Assembly (NCBI RefSeq): GCF_010548375.1
Contig: NZ_JAAGLY010000003.1
Location: 744,001 to 808,000, forward strand
Direction of reading: 5' to 3'
DNA from: Streptomyces sp. SID13726
GTDB lineage: Bacteria > Actinomycetota > Actinomycetes > Streptomycetales > Streptomycetaceae
Length of the DNA stretch: 64,000 bases
Positions 8,700 through 18,502 of the stretch are shown here, piece after piece. The notes beneath the pieces were generated by a model that made no database searches, was not told the origin of the DNA, and saw only the letters and a program-made list of their open reading frames with translations. Numbering within the stretch: position 1 is the stretch's first letter; each line of letters opens with the position of its first letter. The translations under genes and the position numbers were made by a program.

Positions 8700-9986
8700 G
8701 TGCGGCTCTCACGAAGAGGCCTGCTCCGCGCGGGCCTGGGCGGTACAGCCGCCGCGGCACTCGGCGGCCTGGCGACCGGCTGTGCCGTTCCGACCGGCTC
8801 GACCGGCCGGAACATGGTCCTGTGGTACTGGAGCGGCGGTCTGAGCGACACGGTCGTCAAGAACGCCAAGGCGCGTTACGGCAGCTCCGTGCACCTGGAG
8901 GCCATCCAGATCGGCGGCCAGTACCGCTCCAAGCTCATCACCACCATCACCGGCCAGGCCCACATCCCCGACATCGCGGGGCTCAAGGGCGAGGACATGG
9001 CCGCCTATCTGCCGAACGCGGACCAGTTCATCGATCTGCGGACGCTGGGCGCGGAGAAGTACAAGGACCAGTACCTGTCCTGGAAGTGGGACCAGGGCAT
9101 CGCCGACGACGGCACCATGGTCGGCTTCCCGATCGACTGCGGACCGGTCGCGCACTACTACCAGTACGACGTCTTCCGCAAGGCGGGACTGCCGTACGAG
9201 CCCGACGACGTGACGGAGGGGCTGGACACCTGGGAGAAGTTCTTCGACGCGGGCGTCCAGTTGGGCAAGCGCGTGTCGGGGGCGAAGCTGCTCACCGACA
9301 TCAACTCGGTCTTCGAGAACGTCGTGCAGCAGGGCGCCAAGCGGTACGTCGACAAGGACCGCCACTTCATCGGCGACCAGGAACACGTGCGCCGGGCCTG
9401 GGCGTTGGCGGTCGAGGCCAAGCAGCGGAAGATCGTCTCCGATCTGGTCAGCGGCACCCCGGACCAGCTCTCCGCCATCCAGGACGGCAAGCTGCCGAGC
9501 CAACTCAACGCCTCCTGGGCCTCGTTCGACATCAAGAACGGTGTGCCGAAGACCAAGGGCAGGTGGCGGGTGGCACAGATGCCGGTGAGCCCCGCCAACA
9601 ACGGCGGTTCGTTCCTCTCCATCACCAAGGCGTGCCGGGAGCCCCAGCAGGCCTTCGAGATCATCGCCTGGATGCTCAACGCGTCCAACCAGGCGCAGGG
9701 TTACGTGGACGCGGGCCTCTTCCCCTCGACGCCCGCCTCCTACGGACTCAAGCAGATGCAGGAGCCCGACCCCTTCTTCGGCGGCCAGGTCACGACCGAC
9801 GTCTTCGGGCCGGCCGCGCAGAAGATCGTGGTCGCCTACAACAGCCCGTTCGACATCGCGCTCGGGCAGCCCCTGAAGGACGAGATCAAGAACGTCGGCG
9901 TCCTCGGCAAGGACCCCAAGAAGGCCTGGAGTGACGCCATGAGCAAGTGCCGTCGCATCGCGAAGCACCTGGGGGTGAGCTACTGA
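8700..9986 (+). CDS. Sugar ABC transporter substrate-binding lipoprotein
   Basis: 428 residues. The N-terminus MRLSRRGLLRAGLGGT carries a twin-arginine motif and then the lipobox LATGC, so it is a Tat-exported, lipid-anchored protein. The rest matches family-1 extracellular solute-binding proteins (IADDGTMVGFPIDCGPVAHYY, AFEIIAWML). GTG 8691 in the same frame is an alternative start; the spacing of GGGAG and GAAAGG does not settle it. The stop overlaps the permease ATG as TGATG. The ligand is probably an oligosaccharide, given the linked GH2, GH29 and GH38 genes. Confidence 0.9.
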   Translation: MRLSRRGLLRAGLGGTAAAALGGLATGCAVPTGSTGRNMVLWYWSGGLSDTVVKNAKARYGSSVHLEAIQIGGQYRSKLITTITGQAHIPDIAGLKGEDMAAYLPNADQFIDLRTLGAEKYKDQYLSWKWDQGIADDGTMVGFPIDCGPVAHYYQYDVFRKAGLPYEPDDVTEGLDTWEKFFDAGVQLGKRVSGAKLLTDINSVFENVVQQGAKRYVDKDRHFIGDQEHVRRAWALAVEAKQRKIVSDLVSGTPDQLSAIQDGKLPSQLNASWASFDIKNGVPKTKGRWRVAQMPVSPANNGGSFLSITKACREPQQAFEIIAWMLNASNQAQGYVDAGLFPSTPASYGLKQMQEPDPFFGGQVTTDVFGPAAQKIVVAYNSPFDIALGQPLKDEIKNVGVLGKDPKKAWSDAMSKCRRIAKHLGVSY

Positions 9987-10936
9987 TGGCCGTCCTCGAG
10001 CAGACCGCGCCCACGGTGACCCAGCCCTCCCCGGCCGGGCCCAAGAAGGGCTTCCGCAAGTACTGGCACCTCTACGCCGCGATCTCCCCCTTCTATCTGA
10101 TCTTCCTCGCCTTCGGCCTCTTCCCCGTCGGCTTCTCGCTCTACCTGTCCTTCCACCGCTGGGACGGCCTCGGCTCCATGGAGTGGGCCGGGCTCTCGCA
10201 GTACCAGTACCTGCTGAGCGACAGCGACTTCTGGAACTCGATCGGCAACACGATCATCATCTGGGCGCTGGCCACCTTCCCGATGATCTTCCTCGCGATG
10301 ATCACGGCCGTGATGCTCAACTCGGCGGTCCGCTTCAAGGGCCTGTACCGGGTCGCGTACTTCCTGCCGAACGTCACCTCGGTCGTCGCCATCGCCATCG
10401 TCTTCGGCTCGATCTTCTCCACCAACGCCGGCATGGTGAACGCCGTCCTGCACGCGGTCGGGATCGACCAGGTGGCCTGGCTGAACACCCCGTGGGGCAT
10501 CAAGGTCACCATCGCGGCCCTGATGACCTGGCAGTGGACCGGCTACAACGCCATCATCTTCCTCGCCGGACTCCAGACCATCCCGAGCGAGCTGTACGAG
10601 GCGGCGCGGGTGGACGGCGCGGGCCCGATCCAGACCTTCTTCCGGATCACGCTCCCGCTGCTGCGGCCCACCCTGCTGTTCGTGCTCGTCGTCTCGACGG
10701 TCACGGGCCTGCAGAGCTTCTCCGAACCACAGGTCCTGCTCCAGACCTCGTCCAACGACTCGACGTTCGCGGGCGGTCCGGGCCACTCGGGCCAGACGAT
10801 GGTCCTCTACTTCTTCCAGCAGACCTTCGACAACAACGACTTCGGGTACGGAGCCGCGGTGGCCTGGGGCATCTTCCTCGTCGTCGTGCTCTTCTCGATC
10901 ATCAACTGGCGCCTCGTGCAGCGCCGGGGCGACTAG
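9986..10936 (+). CDS. Sugar ABC transporter permease (MalF type)
   Basis: 316 residues with six predicted membrane segments starting near residue 30 and the inner-membrane EAA loop EAARVDGAGPIQTFFRITLPLLRP-like, which docks the ATPase. The ATG overlaps the stop of the binding-protein gene by one base, with GGGGGTGAG upstream, so the two are translationally coupled. No ATPase gene follows; Streptomyces sugar importers of this class commonly share the general ATPase MsiK, which I assume here. Confidence 0.92.
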   Translation: MAVLEQTAPTVTQPSPAGPKKGFRKYWHLYAAISPFYLIFLAFGLFPVGFSLYLSFHRWDGLGSMEWAGLSQYQYLLSDSDFWNSIGNTIIIWALATFPMIFLAMITAVMLNSAVRFKGLYRVAYFLPNVTSVVAIAIVFGSIFSTNAGMVNAVLHAVGIDQVAWLNTPWGIKVTIAALMTWQWTGYNAIIFLAGLQTIPSELYEAARVDGAGPIQTFFRITLPLLRPTLLFVLVVSTVTGLQSFSEPQVLLQTSSNDSTFAGGPGHSGQTMVLYFFQQTFDNNDFGYGAAVAWGIFLVVVLFSIINWRLVQRRGD

Positions 10937-10948
10937 GAAGGGCCCAGC

Positions 10949-11854
10949 ATGTCTTCCATCAAGGAGTCCCGGACCTCTCTCAAGGGGCCAGGCATCAAGG
11001 GATCAGGTGTCAAGGGATCAGGCATCAAGGGGTCCCGCCGCAGAGGGATCGCGCTGCATCTCCCACTGATCATCGGCACACTGATCTCGGCCTTCCCGTT
11101 CTACTGGGCCGTGATCATGTCCACCCACAGCTCGACGGAGATCTTCTCCTACCCGCCGAAGCTGCTGCCGGGCACGCACTTCCTGGAGAACGTCCGCAAC
11201 CTGTTCGACGCCATCGACTTCTTCGGGTCGATGTGGAACTCGCTGCTGGTCGCGGCGTCGGTGACCTTCCTGGTCCTGCTCTTCGACTCGCTGGCGGCCT
11301 TCGTCTTCGCCAAGTTCGAGTTCCCCGGCAAGAACGTGCTGTTCGGGCTGCTCATGGTCATCTTCATGGTGCCCGCGCAGCTGTCGGTCATCCCGCAGTT
11401 CGTCATCATGGCCAAGATCGGCTGGATCGGCTCGATGACCGCGCTGATCGTGCCGGCCGCCGCCAACGCCTTCGGCATCTTCTGGATGCGCCAGTACATG
11501 AAGACGGCCATCCACGACGAACTGCTCGACGCCTCCAAGCTGGACGGCGCCAACTTCCTGCGCCAGTACTGGCACGTGGCCCTCCCGGTGGTCCGGCCCG
11601 GCCTCGCCTTCCTCGGCATCTTCACCTTCATGGGCCAGTGGAACGACTTCGCCTGGCCCCTGATCGCCCTGACCAACCCGAACAACGTGACCCTCCAGGT
11701 CGCGCTGTCCCAGCTCAACGGCACCCACGGCACCACCGACTACGGCATCGTGATGACCGGCGCCCTGCTCGCCCTCATCCCGCTGCTGATCGTGTTCGCG
11801 ATCGGTGCCAAGCAGATCATCGGCGACCTCGCGAAGGGAGCCGTACGCGGATGA
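10949..11854 (+). CDS. Sugar ABC transporter permease (MalG type) with repeat-bearing N-terminus
   Basis: 301 residues with the second EAA-like loop (LLDASKLDGANFLRQYWHVALP) and six membrane segments. AGGAAGG lies upstream of the ATG. The first 33 residues are unusual: a basic cytoplasmic tail of KGSGI/KGSGV units encoded by 15-bp tandem repeats (see 10980-11039). MalG proteins normally have a short tail here. The gene ends ATGA-overlapped with the beta-galactosidase gene, so it belongs to one operon. Confidence 0.92.
   Translation: MSSIKESRTSLKGPGIKGSGVKGSGIKGSRRRGIALHLPLIIGTLISAFPFYWAVIMSTHSSTEIFSYPPKLLPGTHFLENVRNLFDAIDFFGSMWNSLLVAASVTFLVLLFDSLAAFVFAKFEFPGKNVLFGLLMVIFMVPAQLSVIPQFVIMAKIGWIGSMTALIVPAAANAFGIFWMRQYMKTAIHDELLDASKLDGANFLRQYWHVALPVVRPGLAFLGIFTFMGQWNDFAWPLIALTNPNNVTLQVALSQLNGTHGTTDYGIVMTGALLALIPLLIVFAIGAKQIIGDLAKGAVRG
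10980..11039 (+). repeat. 15-bp tandem repeats inside the permease gene
   Basis: Three near-identical 15-bp units of the form TCAAGGGRYCAGGYR run from 10980 to 11024, and a diverged fourth follows to 11039. A further relative (ATCAAGGAGTCCCGG) lies just upstream. The unit is a multiple of three, so copy changes lengthen or shorten the tail (IKGSG/VKGSG) without breaking the frame. Confidence 0.85.
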
Positions 11855-14775
11855 CGGACGATCCCCTGATCGCCCTGCGCCCCTGGGAGTCACCCGAGGT
11901 GACCTCCTGGGGGCGGCTGCCCATGAACGCCGTCGACCGGCGCTCCGGAGCACTCCCCCTGGACGGCGACTGGAGTTTCCAGCTGCTGCCCACTCCGGAC
12001 GCACCGGTCGGCGGCTCCTGGTCGAGCGCCCGGGTCCCCGGCGTGTGGACCATGCAGGGCACGGACGACCTGCCGCGGTACCTCAACGTCCGCATGCCGT
12101 TCCCCGACTTCCCGCCGCACTCCCCCGCGGCGAATCCCACGGGCGTCTACGAGCGTGCGGTGGACGTCCCCGCCGAGTGGGCCGGCCGCCGGATCGTGCT
12201 CCAGGTCGGGGCCGCCGAGAGCGTGCTCCTCGTGCACGTGGACGGGCGGCCCGTCGGAATCTCCAAGGACTCCCACCTGGCGGCCGAGTTCGATCTGACG
12301 GGACTGGTGCGCGCCGGCGAGCGGAGCGTCGTACGGCTGACCGTGGTCAAGTGGTCGGACGCCTCGCACATCGAGGACCAGGACCAGTGGTGGCACGGCG
12401 GGATCACCCGGTCCGTCCTGCTGTACGCGACGGACCCGCTGCATCTGTCCGACGTGACCGTGCGGGCTTCCCGGGACGGCTCGCTGCGCGTCGACTGCAC
12501 CGTGCGGGACGCGGCCGGCGCGCTGCCCGAGGGGTGGTACGTCAGCGGGGAGCTGGACGGGCTCGCGCTGGCGCAGGACACGGAGTTCGACCGGTTCAAC
12601 CGGGAGGACGACCGGGTCTCCGACTTCCTCGGCGAGGCGCGGATGCGGGCCGTCGTCGAGGACGTGCGCACCTGGAACGCCGAGACGCCCGAGCTGTACC
12701 CGCTCACCGTCCGGCTGCACCGCGCCGACGGCACGGTCGCCGACACCCACCGGCACCGGATCGGCTTCCGGGACGTCGAGATCACCGGCCGGGACCTGCT
12801 GGTCAACGGCGAGCGGGTGTTCATCAGGGGCGTGAACCGGCACGACTTCCACCCGCTGACCGGGCGGACGGTGTCGTACGACGACATGCGCGCGGACCTG
12901 ATCACGATGAAGCGCTTCGGGTTCAACGCGATCCGCACCTCGCACTACCCGGGCGACCCCGCGCTCTACGACCTCGCCGACGAGCTGGGTTTCTACGTCG
13001 TCGACGAGGCGGACATCGAGTCGCACGACCACGCCCACGAGATCGCCGACGACCCGCGCCATCTGAACGCCTTCGTGGACCGGGTCTCGCGGATGGTGCT
13101 GCGGGACAAGAACCATCCGTCGGTCATCGTGTGGTCGCTGGGCAACGAGTCCGACTACGGCGCCAACCACGACGCCGCGGCGGGCTGGGTGCGCCGGCAC
13201 GACCCGACGCGGCCGGTCCAGTACGAGGGCGCCGCCAAGCTCGACTGGGCGGCCACCGACGACGCGACCGACATCGCCTGCCCCATGTACGCCTCGCTGG
13301 AGGAGTGCGTGGAGCACGCGCTCTCCGGACGGCAGACCAAGCCGCTGATCTGGTGCGAGTACTCCCACGCGATGGGCAACAGCAACGGCACGCTCGCGGA
13401 CCATTGGGCGGCCATCGAGTCAACGCCAGGTCTTCAGGGCGGGTTCATCTGGGAGTTCTGGGACCACGGCATTCTCCAGCGTGTGAACGACGGCAGACCG
13501 GTCGGACGTGGGGGCGTCGGGCTCTATGACAACGGTGTCGCCGCGCCCGGGTACCGGTGGGCGTACGGCGGCGACTTCGGCGAACCCGATCACGACGGCG
13601 CCTTCATCGCCGACGGCGTGGTCTTCCCCGACCGCACGCCCAAGCCGGTGATGTACGAGCACCGGGAGATCGCGGCGCCGGTGCGCATCGAGTGCTTCCG
13701 GCACGAGGGCATCGTGCTCGGCAACCACCAGCACTTCCGGGGCCTTTCGTGGCTGGCCGGTACGTGGGAGCTGTCCCTGGCCGACGGCGGCACGGTCACC
13801 GCGCCCGCCGAGCTGCCCGATCTGCGGCCCGGGGAGACGGCGGCGGTGCCGCTGCCCTTCGACCTGCCCGAGGACGGCGGCGAGGCCTGGCTGACCCTGC
13901 GGGTGACGACCGCGGGTGACGAGCCCTGGGCGCCGCGCGGCACGGTGGTGTGCGTGCCGCAGGTACGGCTGCGGGAGGCTTCGCCACAGCCGGCCGCGAC
14001 CGTGCGGGAGCGTGCCGTCGAGGTCGACGACGACGGTCTCCTGGTCCACCCTCTGCTCACCTCGGCGCCCACGCTCTCGCTGTGGCGGGCGCCCACCGAC
14101 AACGACGAGCTCGGCGGCATGGCACCGCGCTGGCGGGACTGGGGCCTGGACGCCCTGGTGCGCAAGGTCGCCGACGTGCGCCGGGCGGACGGACGCGTCA
14201 CCGTGCACGCCGAGTACGCCTCCGAGGCGGGTGTCGTCCGCCATGTGCAGGTCTTCACCGCGGTCGAGGGCGGGGTACGCGTCGAGGAGTCGGCCGAGCT
14301 GCCGGAGACCCTCGCCGACGTGGCCCGGGTCGGCTCCGTGTTCGAGACGGTCGCCGGGCTCGACCTGATGGAGTGGTACGGACAGGGCCCCTGGGAGTCG
14401 TATCCGGACCGCGCCTTCGGGGCGCCGGTCGGGCATCACTCGGTGCCCGTGGACGAGCTGTTCACCCCCTATCTGCGCCCGCAGGAGAGCGGTGGCCGGC
14501 ACGGTGTACGGCACTTCACGCTCTCGGCGCCGGACGCCACCGGTCTCACGGTCGTCCTGGACGAACCCCGCCAGGTCGGCGTGGCCCGGTACCGGGCCGC
14601 GGACCTCACCGCCGTGGCCCACCACGACGAACTCGTCCCGCGGACCGGCTGCGTGGTGCACATCGACGCGGCCCACCGCGGCCTCGGCACCGCCTCGTGC
14701 GGCCCCGACACCTTCGCCTCCTATCTCGTCGCGCCGGGCGTCCACCGCTGGAGCTGGACGCTGCGCGCGCTCTGA
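11851..14775 (+). CDS. Beta-galactosidase, GH2 (LacZ type)
   Basis: 974 residues, close to LacZ length. The N-terminal jelly roll, Ig-like domain, TIM barrel and C-terminal small-chain domain can all be traced. SLGNESDYG places the acid/base at Glu433, and LIWCEYSHAMGNSNG places the nucleophile at Glu503; GVNRHDFHP and FNAIRTSHYP are also typical. There is no signal peptide, so it is cytosolic. The ATG overlaps the permease stop (ATGA). It would cleave terminal galactose, or a related sugar, from imported oligosaccharides. Confidence 0.93.
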   Translation: MTDDPLIALRPWESPEVTSWGRLPMNAVDRRSGALPLDGDWSFQLLPTPDAPVGGSWSSARVPGVWTMQGTDDLPRYLNVRMPFPDFPPHSPAANPTGVYERAVDVPAEWAGRRIVLQVGAAESVLLVHVDGRPVGISKDSHLAAEFDLTGLVRAGERSVVRLTVVKWSDASHIEDQDQWWHGGITRSVLLYATDPLHLSDVTVRASRDGSLRVDCTVRDAAGALPEGWYVSGELDGLALAQDTEFDRFNREDDRVSDFLGEARMRAVVEDVRTWNAETPELYPLTVRLHRADGTVADTHRHRIGFRDVEITGRDLLVNGERVFIRGVNRHDFHPLTGRTVSYDDMRADLITMKRFGFNAIRTSHYPGDPALYDLADELGFYVVDEADIESHDHAHEIADDPRHLNAFVDRVSRMVLRDKNHPSVIVWSLGNESDYGANHDAAAGWVRRHDPTRPVQYEGAAKLDWAATDDATDIACPMYASLEECVEHALSGRQTKPLIWCEYSHAMGNSNGTLADHWAAIESTPGLQGGFIWEFWDHGILQRVNDGRPVGRGGVGLYDNGVAAPGYRWAYGGDFGEPDHDGAFIADGVVFPDRTPKPVMYEHREIAAPVRIECFRHEGIVLGNHQHFRGLSWLAGTWELSLADGGTVTAPAELPDLRPGETAAVPLPFDLPEDGGEAWLTLRVTTAGDEPWAPRGTVVCVPQVRLREASPQPAATVRERAVEVDDDGLLVHPLLTSAPTLSLWRAPTDNDELGGMAPRWRDWGLDALVRKVADVRRADGRVTVHAEYASEAGVVRHVQVFTAVEGGVRVEESAELPETLADVARVGSVFETVAGLDLMEWYGQGPWESYPDRAFGAPVGHHSVPVDELFTPYLRPQESGGRHGVRHFTLSAPDATGLTVVLDEPRQVGVARYRAADLTAVAHHDELVPRTGCVVHIDAAHRGLGTASCGPDTFASYLVAPGVHRWSWTLRAL

Positions 14776-14812
14776 TCCCCCTCTGACTTTCACGTCATGT
14801 CTTGGAGCACAC

Positions 14813-16651
14813 GTGTGTACTTCGCATGAGCACGACCACGGCCAGGAGGCCGCGCAGGCCGGTGCCGGCCGGCGCGGTTTCCTGCGGGCCACGGCGCTGC
14901 TGGGCGCCGCGGCCACGGCGGGCGCCGTCCTGCCCGTCGCCGCGGCCGGGACCGCTTCGGCGTCCTCGTCCGGCTGGCGTCCCGACACCGGCAGCCGGCG
15001 TTTCACGCTCGCCGTGATGCCCGACACCCAGTACCTCTTCGACGGGCCGAGCATCGACAAGGCGCCGGTCGAGGCCTCGCTGCGGTATCTGCTGGAGCAC
15101 GGGAAGGACGAGAACATCGTCTTCCTGTCCCACCTCGGCGACCTCACCCAGAACGGCGCGGCGGCCGAGTTCGCCGCGATCGGCGAGGCCTTCGAGCTGC
15201 TCGACCGGCGGGGCGTCGGCTACAGCGTCCTCGCGGGCAACCACGACGTGAAGTCGTCCACCACCGACCAGCGCGGCGCGTCCCCCTACCTGGACGAGTT
15301 CGGGCCGTCCCGGTTCAAGAAGCACAAGACCTTCGGCGGCGCGTCCGCCGACGGCTACAACACCTACCACCTGTTCAAGGCCGCGGGCCGGGAGTGGATG
15401 GTCCTCGCGCTGGACTGGCGGCTCTCGGACCAGGGGTACGCCTGGGCGAAGAGCGTCCTGGCCGCGCACCCGAAGACGCCGGTGGTCCTGACCACGCACG
15501 AACTCGTCGTCGGGGACGACCAGTTGTCGGCGTACGGGCAGCAGCTGTGGGACCAGCTGGTCAAGGACCACGACCAGATCTTCCTCGCCCTGGGCGGGCA
15601 CTACTGGCCGGCCGGTCGGGCGGTCCGCAAGAACACGGCGGGCCACGACGTCCACCTGCACCTCACGAACTACCAGAACCGGTACTTCGGCGGCGCGGCC
15701 ATGATCCGCCTGTACCGCTTCGACCTCGACCGCGGGGTGATCGACGTGGAGACGGTCTCCCCGTGGATCCTCGGCCGGGCCAAGAAGGGCCTCAACGAGC
15801 TGGAGCGGCAGGAGATCGAACTCAGCGGCGACGCCGACCGGTTCTCGGTCGACATCGACTTCGCCGCGCGCTTCGCCGGGTTCGACCCGGTGCCCGCGCG
15901 TGCGGCGCGGCCGGCGTCGAGGATGCTGATCCCGGGCACGGCCGCGTACTGGCGCTTCGAGTCGGCGGTGTCCGGCACGGTCCGCGACCTCTCCGGCCGG
16001 GGCAACGACCTCACCGTGGTGTCGGTGGGCGGCGGCAAGCTGGGCTGGTCCGCGGACCACCACCCCGACCAGCCGGGCCACGGCAGCCTGGAGTTCCAGG
16101 GCTGGAAGTCACCGCTGAAGGGCGCCTATCTCCAGACGGTCGACAAGGCGCCGCTCAACTCGGCGGTGTTCAAGGACGGTTACACCATCGAGCTGTTCTA
16201 CCGCATGCCCGCCGACTGGGACCCGGACCACAACGCCTGGGCGGGACTGGTCAGTCGGCGCGGTACGGGCGGCGCGGCCGGCAAGACGGGTGACGACCCC
16301 GACGAGCCGATCGCCACCCTCTCGCTCTCCAACGACCGTGAGCCGCAGTGGGCCATGCGCCCGCTCAACCAGCAGGGCATCGCCACCAACTGGGGCCAGG
16401 AGACACCCCTGGAGACCTGGTGGCACCTCGCCGTCGTCAACGACGGCAAGCACACCACGCTGTACGTCCAGGGCTGCCCGGTGGTCCGCAACCCCAGGGC
16501 GTCCGCCGTCGGGATCACGTCGGTCGGCGAGCCGTGGCTGCTCGGCGGCTACACCTACGCCGACAAGATCGACCAGATCTTCTACGGCCGCCTCGGCGAC
16601 GTCCGGATCGTGTCGCGGGCGCTGCCCGTCTCGTCCTTCATGACCCACTGA
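14813..16651 (+). CDS. Tat-exported metallophosphoesterase with C-terminal LamG-like domain
   Basis: 612 residues from GTG 14813, with GGAG five bases upstream. RRGFLRATALLG is a twin-arginine signal ending near VAAAGTASA. A calcineurin-like metallophosphoesterase core follows (MPDTQYL, HLGDLTQNG, AGNHD, TTHELV). From about residue 380 a concanavalin-like LamG fold follows (YWRFESAVSGTVRDLSGRGNDL), probably binding carbohydrate. It starts 37 bases after the beta-galactosidase stop, so it is likely in the same operon. Export with a lectin-like domain suggests that it removes phosphate from an extracellular glycan; that is inference. Confidence 0.85.
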   Translation: MCTSHEHDHGQEAAQAGAGRRGFLRATALLGAAATAGAVLPVAAAGTASASSSGWRPDTGSRRFTLAVMPDTQYLFDGPSIDKAPVEASLRYLLEHGKDENIVFLSHLGDLTQNGAAAEFAAIGEAFELLDRRGVGYSVLAGNHDVKSSTTDQRGASPYLDEFGPSRFKKHKTFGGASADGYNTYHLFKAAGREWMVLALDWRLSDQGYAWAKSVLAAHPKTPVVLTTHELVVGDDQLSAYGQQLWDQLVKDHDQIFLALGGHYWPAGRAVRKNTAGHDVHLHLTNYQNRYFGGAAMIRLYRFDLDRGVIDVETVSPWILGRAKKGLNELERQEIELSGDADRFSVDIDFAARFAGFDPVPARAARPASRMLIPGTAAYWRFESAVSGTVRDLSGRGNDLTVVSVGGGKLGWSADHHPDQPGHGSLEFQGWKSPLKGAYLQTVDKAPLNSAVFKDGYTIELFYRMPADWDPDHNAWAGLVSRRGTGGAAGKTGDDPDEPIATLSLSNDREPQWAMRPLNQQGIATNWGQETPLETWWHLAVVNDGKHTTLYVQGCPVVRNPRASAVGITSVGEPWLLGGYTYADKIDQIFYGRLGDVRIVSRALPVSSFMTH

Positions 16652-16666
16652 CCTCCGAGGACCACT

Positions 16667-18334
16667 GTGACCGAGCAGCAGCTCCCCTCCTGGGCCGACC
16701 CGTCCGTCAACCCCGCCGACCTGGACGCGCAGGGCGTCTCCAGACGTGGACTCCTGCGCCGCGCGGGCCTGTTCGGCGCCGCGTTCGCGCTCGGGTCGGC
16801 GACTCCGGCGCTGGCCGCGCCCGCCAGGACCTTCGGCGGCGACGACCCGCGCCTGGCCTATCTGGTCGGCGACCACCACATCCACTCCGTGTACAGCCAC
16901 GACGCCAAGTACACGTTCTCCCAGCAGGCGAAGGCCGCCGCGAAGTACGGCCTCGACTGGATGGTCTTCAACGAGCACTCCAACTTCGGGCACGCGAGTT
17001 ACGGCGCGAAGCTGGAGCACGCGGAGATCGTCAAGGCCCGTGCGGAGAACCCGCGTCAGCTGATCTTCCAGGGCCTGGAGTGGTACATCCCGGCTGCCGA
17101 GCACTGCACGGTCTTCGCGGCTCCCGGCCCCCACGAGACCGACCTGCTCACGAAGTTCGAGCTCGCCTACGACGGCAAGCTCCTCGGCTACGACAAGGGC
17201 GGGGCCGCCGACGCGGACACCGCCCGCAACGAGGCGCACGCCGTGAAGGCCATCAAGTGGCTGGCGGAGCAGCGTCGTTCGGGCTACGTCGACGACGTCC
17301 TCGTGCTCGCCAACCACCCGCTGCGGCTCGGCATCGACTCCCCGCACGAGATGCGGAACTGGCGGGACGCGGCCCCCGAGATCATGATCGGCATGGAGGG
17401 CGCGCCGGGCGCCCAGGGTGCGGCGATCCCGGGCTGGCGTGCCTCGACATCCATCCGCGGCGAGTACGAGAACAAGCCGTCGGCGCAGTCGTGGGCGGGC
17501 TATCCGGCCGAGGCGTATCTGACGTACGGCGGTTTCGACTGGGCGACGGCGACCGTCGGCGGGCTGTGGGACTCGATGCTGGCGGAGGGCCGCCTGTTCT
17601 CGATCACCACGAACTCCGACAACCACCGCACGGTCTTCGACACCTGGGCGAACGGCGCCTGGCCGGCCGGGCAGAACTTCGACAACACCGGCAAGCTGCC
17701 CGACCCGGTGAACACCGACACCCCGCAGCCCGGCAGCGACTTCTGGCCGGGCGAGTTCAGCCGCACCCACGTCGGCGTGACCCGCTACGGCTACCGCTCG
17801 GTGATGGCGGGCCTGCGCGCGGGCCGCGTCTGGGTGGACCACGGGCACCTGCTGGACGGGCTCGACGTGCGGGTCAAGCGGGACTGCGACGCGGGCCGCG
17901 GTGTCACGCTGGGCGGCCGGCTGCGCGTCCGCAAGGGCGAGAGGATCACGCTCCACGTGACGGTCACGACCGCCTCCCGCCCCAACCCCCAGGGAATCCT
18001 CCCCGAGTTGGCCCACGTGGACGTGATCCGGGGCGCGGTGCGCGGTCCGGTGACCGACCGCGACACCTGGAAGGCGCCCGCCACCAAGGTCGTACAGACC
18101 AAGGACGTCTCCGGCCGCAAGGGCACGTACACCCTGCGCATCCCCGTCACCGCCGGTGCCGAGTCCTTCTACCTCCGCCTCCGCGGCAGCGACGGCAACC
18201 GCCACGGCACGGGCTACCTCGGCGCCTCGGTCGACCCGCACGGGCCGATCCCGCACGCGCCGGGGGACGGGGATCCTTGGGCGGACACGTGGTTCTACTC
18301 GAATCCGGTGTTCGTGGACGTGGCGGGTTCCTGA
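16667..18334 (+). CDS. Tat-exported PHP-domain phosphoesterase-like protein
   Basis: 555 residues from GTG 16667, with GAGGA about seven bases upstream. SRRGLLRRAGLFGAAFALG is a Tat signal near residue 26. A PHP metal site is visible in DHHIHSVYSHD and later FNEHSNFGH, GLEWYIPAAEH and NSDNHR. A beta-rich C-terminal part follows. PHP enzymes are multi-metal phosphoesterases. It starts 15 bases after the metallophosphoesterase gene, so two exported phosphoesterases end this operon. The substrate is unknown; a phosphorylated polysaccharide would fit. Confidence 0.82.
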   Translation: MTEQQLPSWADPSVNPADLDAQGVSRRGLLRRAGLFGAAFALGSATPALAAPARTFGGDDPRLAYLVGDHHIHSVYSHDAKYTFSQQAKAAAKYGLDWMVFNEHSNFGHASYGAKLEHAEIVKARAENPRQLIFQGLEWYIPAAEHCTVFAAPGPHETDLLTKFELAYDGKLLGYDKGGAADADTARNEAHAVKAIKWLAEQRRSGYVDDVLVLANHPLRLGIDSPHEMRNWRDAAPEIMIGMEGAPGAQGAAIPGWRASTSIRGEYENKPSAQSWAGYPAEAYLTYGGFDWATATVGGLWDSMLAEGRLFSITTNSDNHRTVFDTWANGAWPAGQNFDNTGKLPDPVNTDTPQPGSDFWPGEFSRTHVGVTRYGYRSVMAGLRAGRVWVDHGHLLDGLDVRVKRDCDAGRGVTLGGRLRVRKGERITLHVTVTTASRPNPQGILPELAHVDVIRGAVRGPVTDRDTWKAPATKVVQTKDVSGRKGTYTLRIPVTAGAESFYLRLRGSDGNRHGTGYLGASVDPHGPIPHAPGDGDPWADTWFYSNPVFVDVAGS

Positions 18335-18353
18335 CGGAGCGTCACCCCGCTGT

Positions 18354-18385
18354 GTCAGGAGGCGGGCCGAGGCTCGCCTCCTGAC
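18354..18385 (+). terminator. Hairpin terminator of the glycan-use operon
   Basis: Perfect 11-bp stem (GTCAGGAGGCG with its complement) and a 10-base loop, 19 bases after the stop of the PHP gene. It ends the rightward operon begun at the kinase. Confidence 0.75.
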
Positions 18386-18502
18386 CGTCCGCGAACCCCC
18401 GCAAAGACCCCCCGCACCGGGATGATCTGGGTCACCATGGGGAATGGCCGTGACACGGCTGTGCGGCGCACCATCGCTACGGGGCTTCGAGAGGAGGCGA
18501 CG

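Noticed and set aside
10183..11850. Very long open frame upstream of and in frame with the beta-galactosidase gene
   Set aside because: It is a high-GC shadow of the permease genes; the beta-galactosidase start at 11851 overlaps the permease stop and fits GH2 length.
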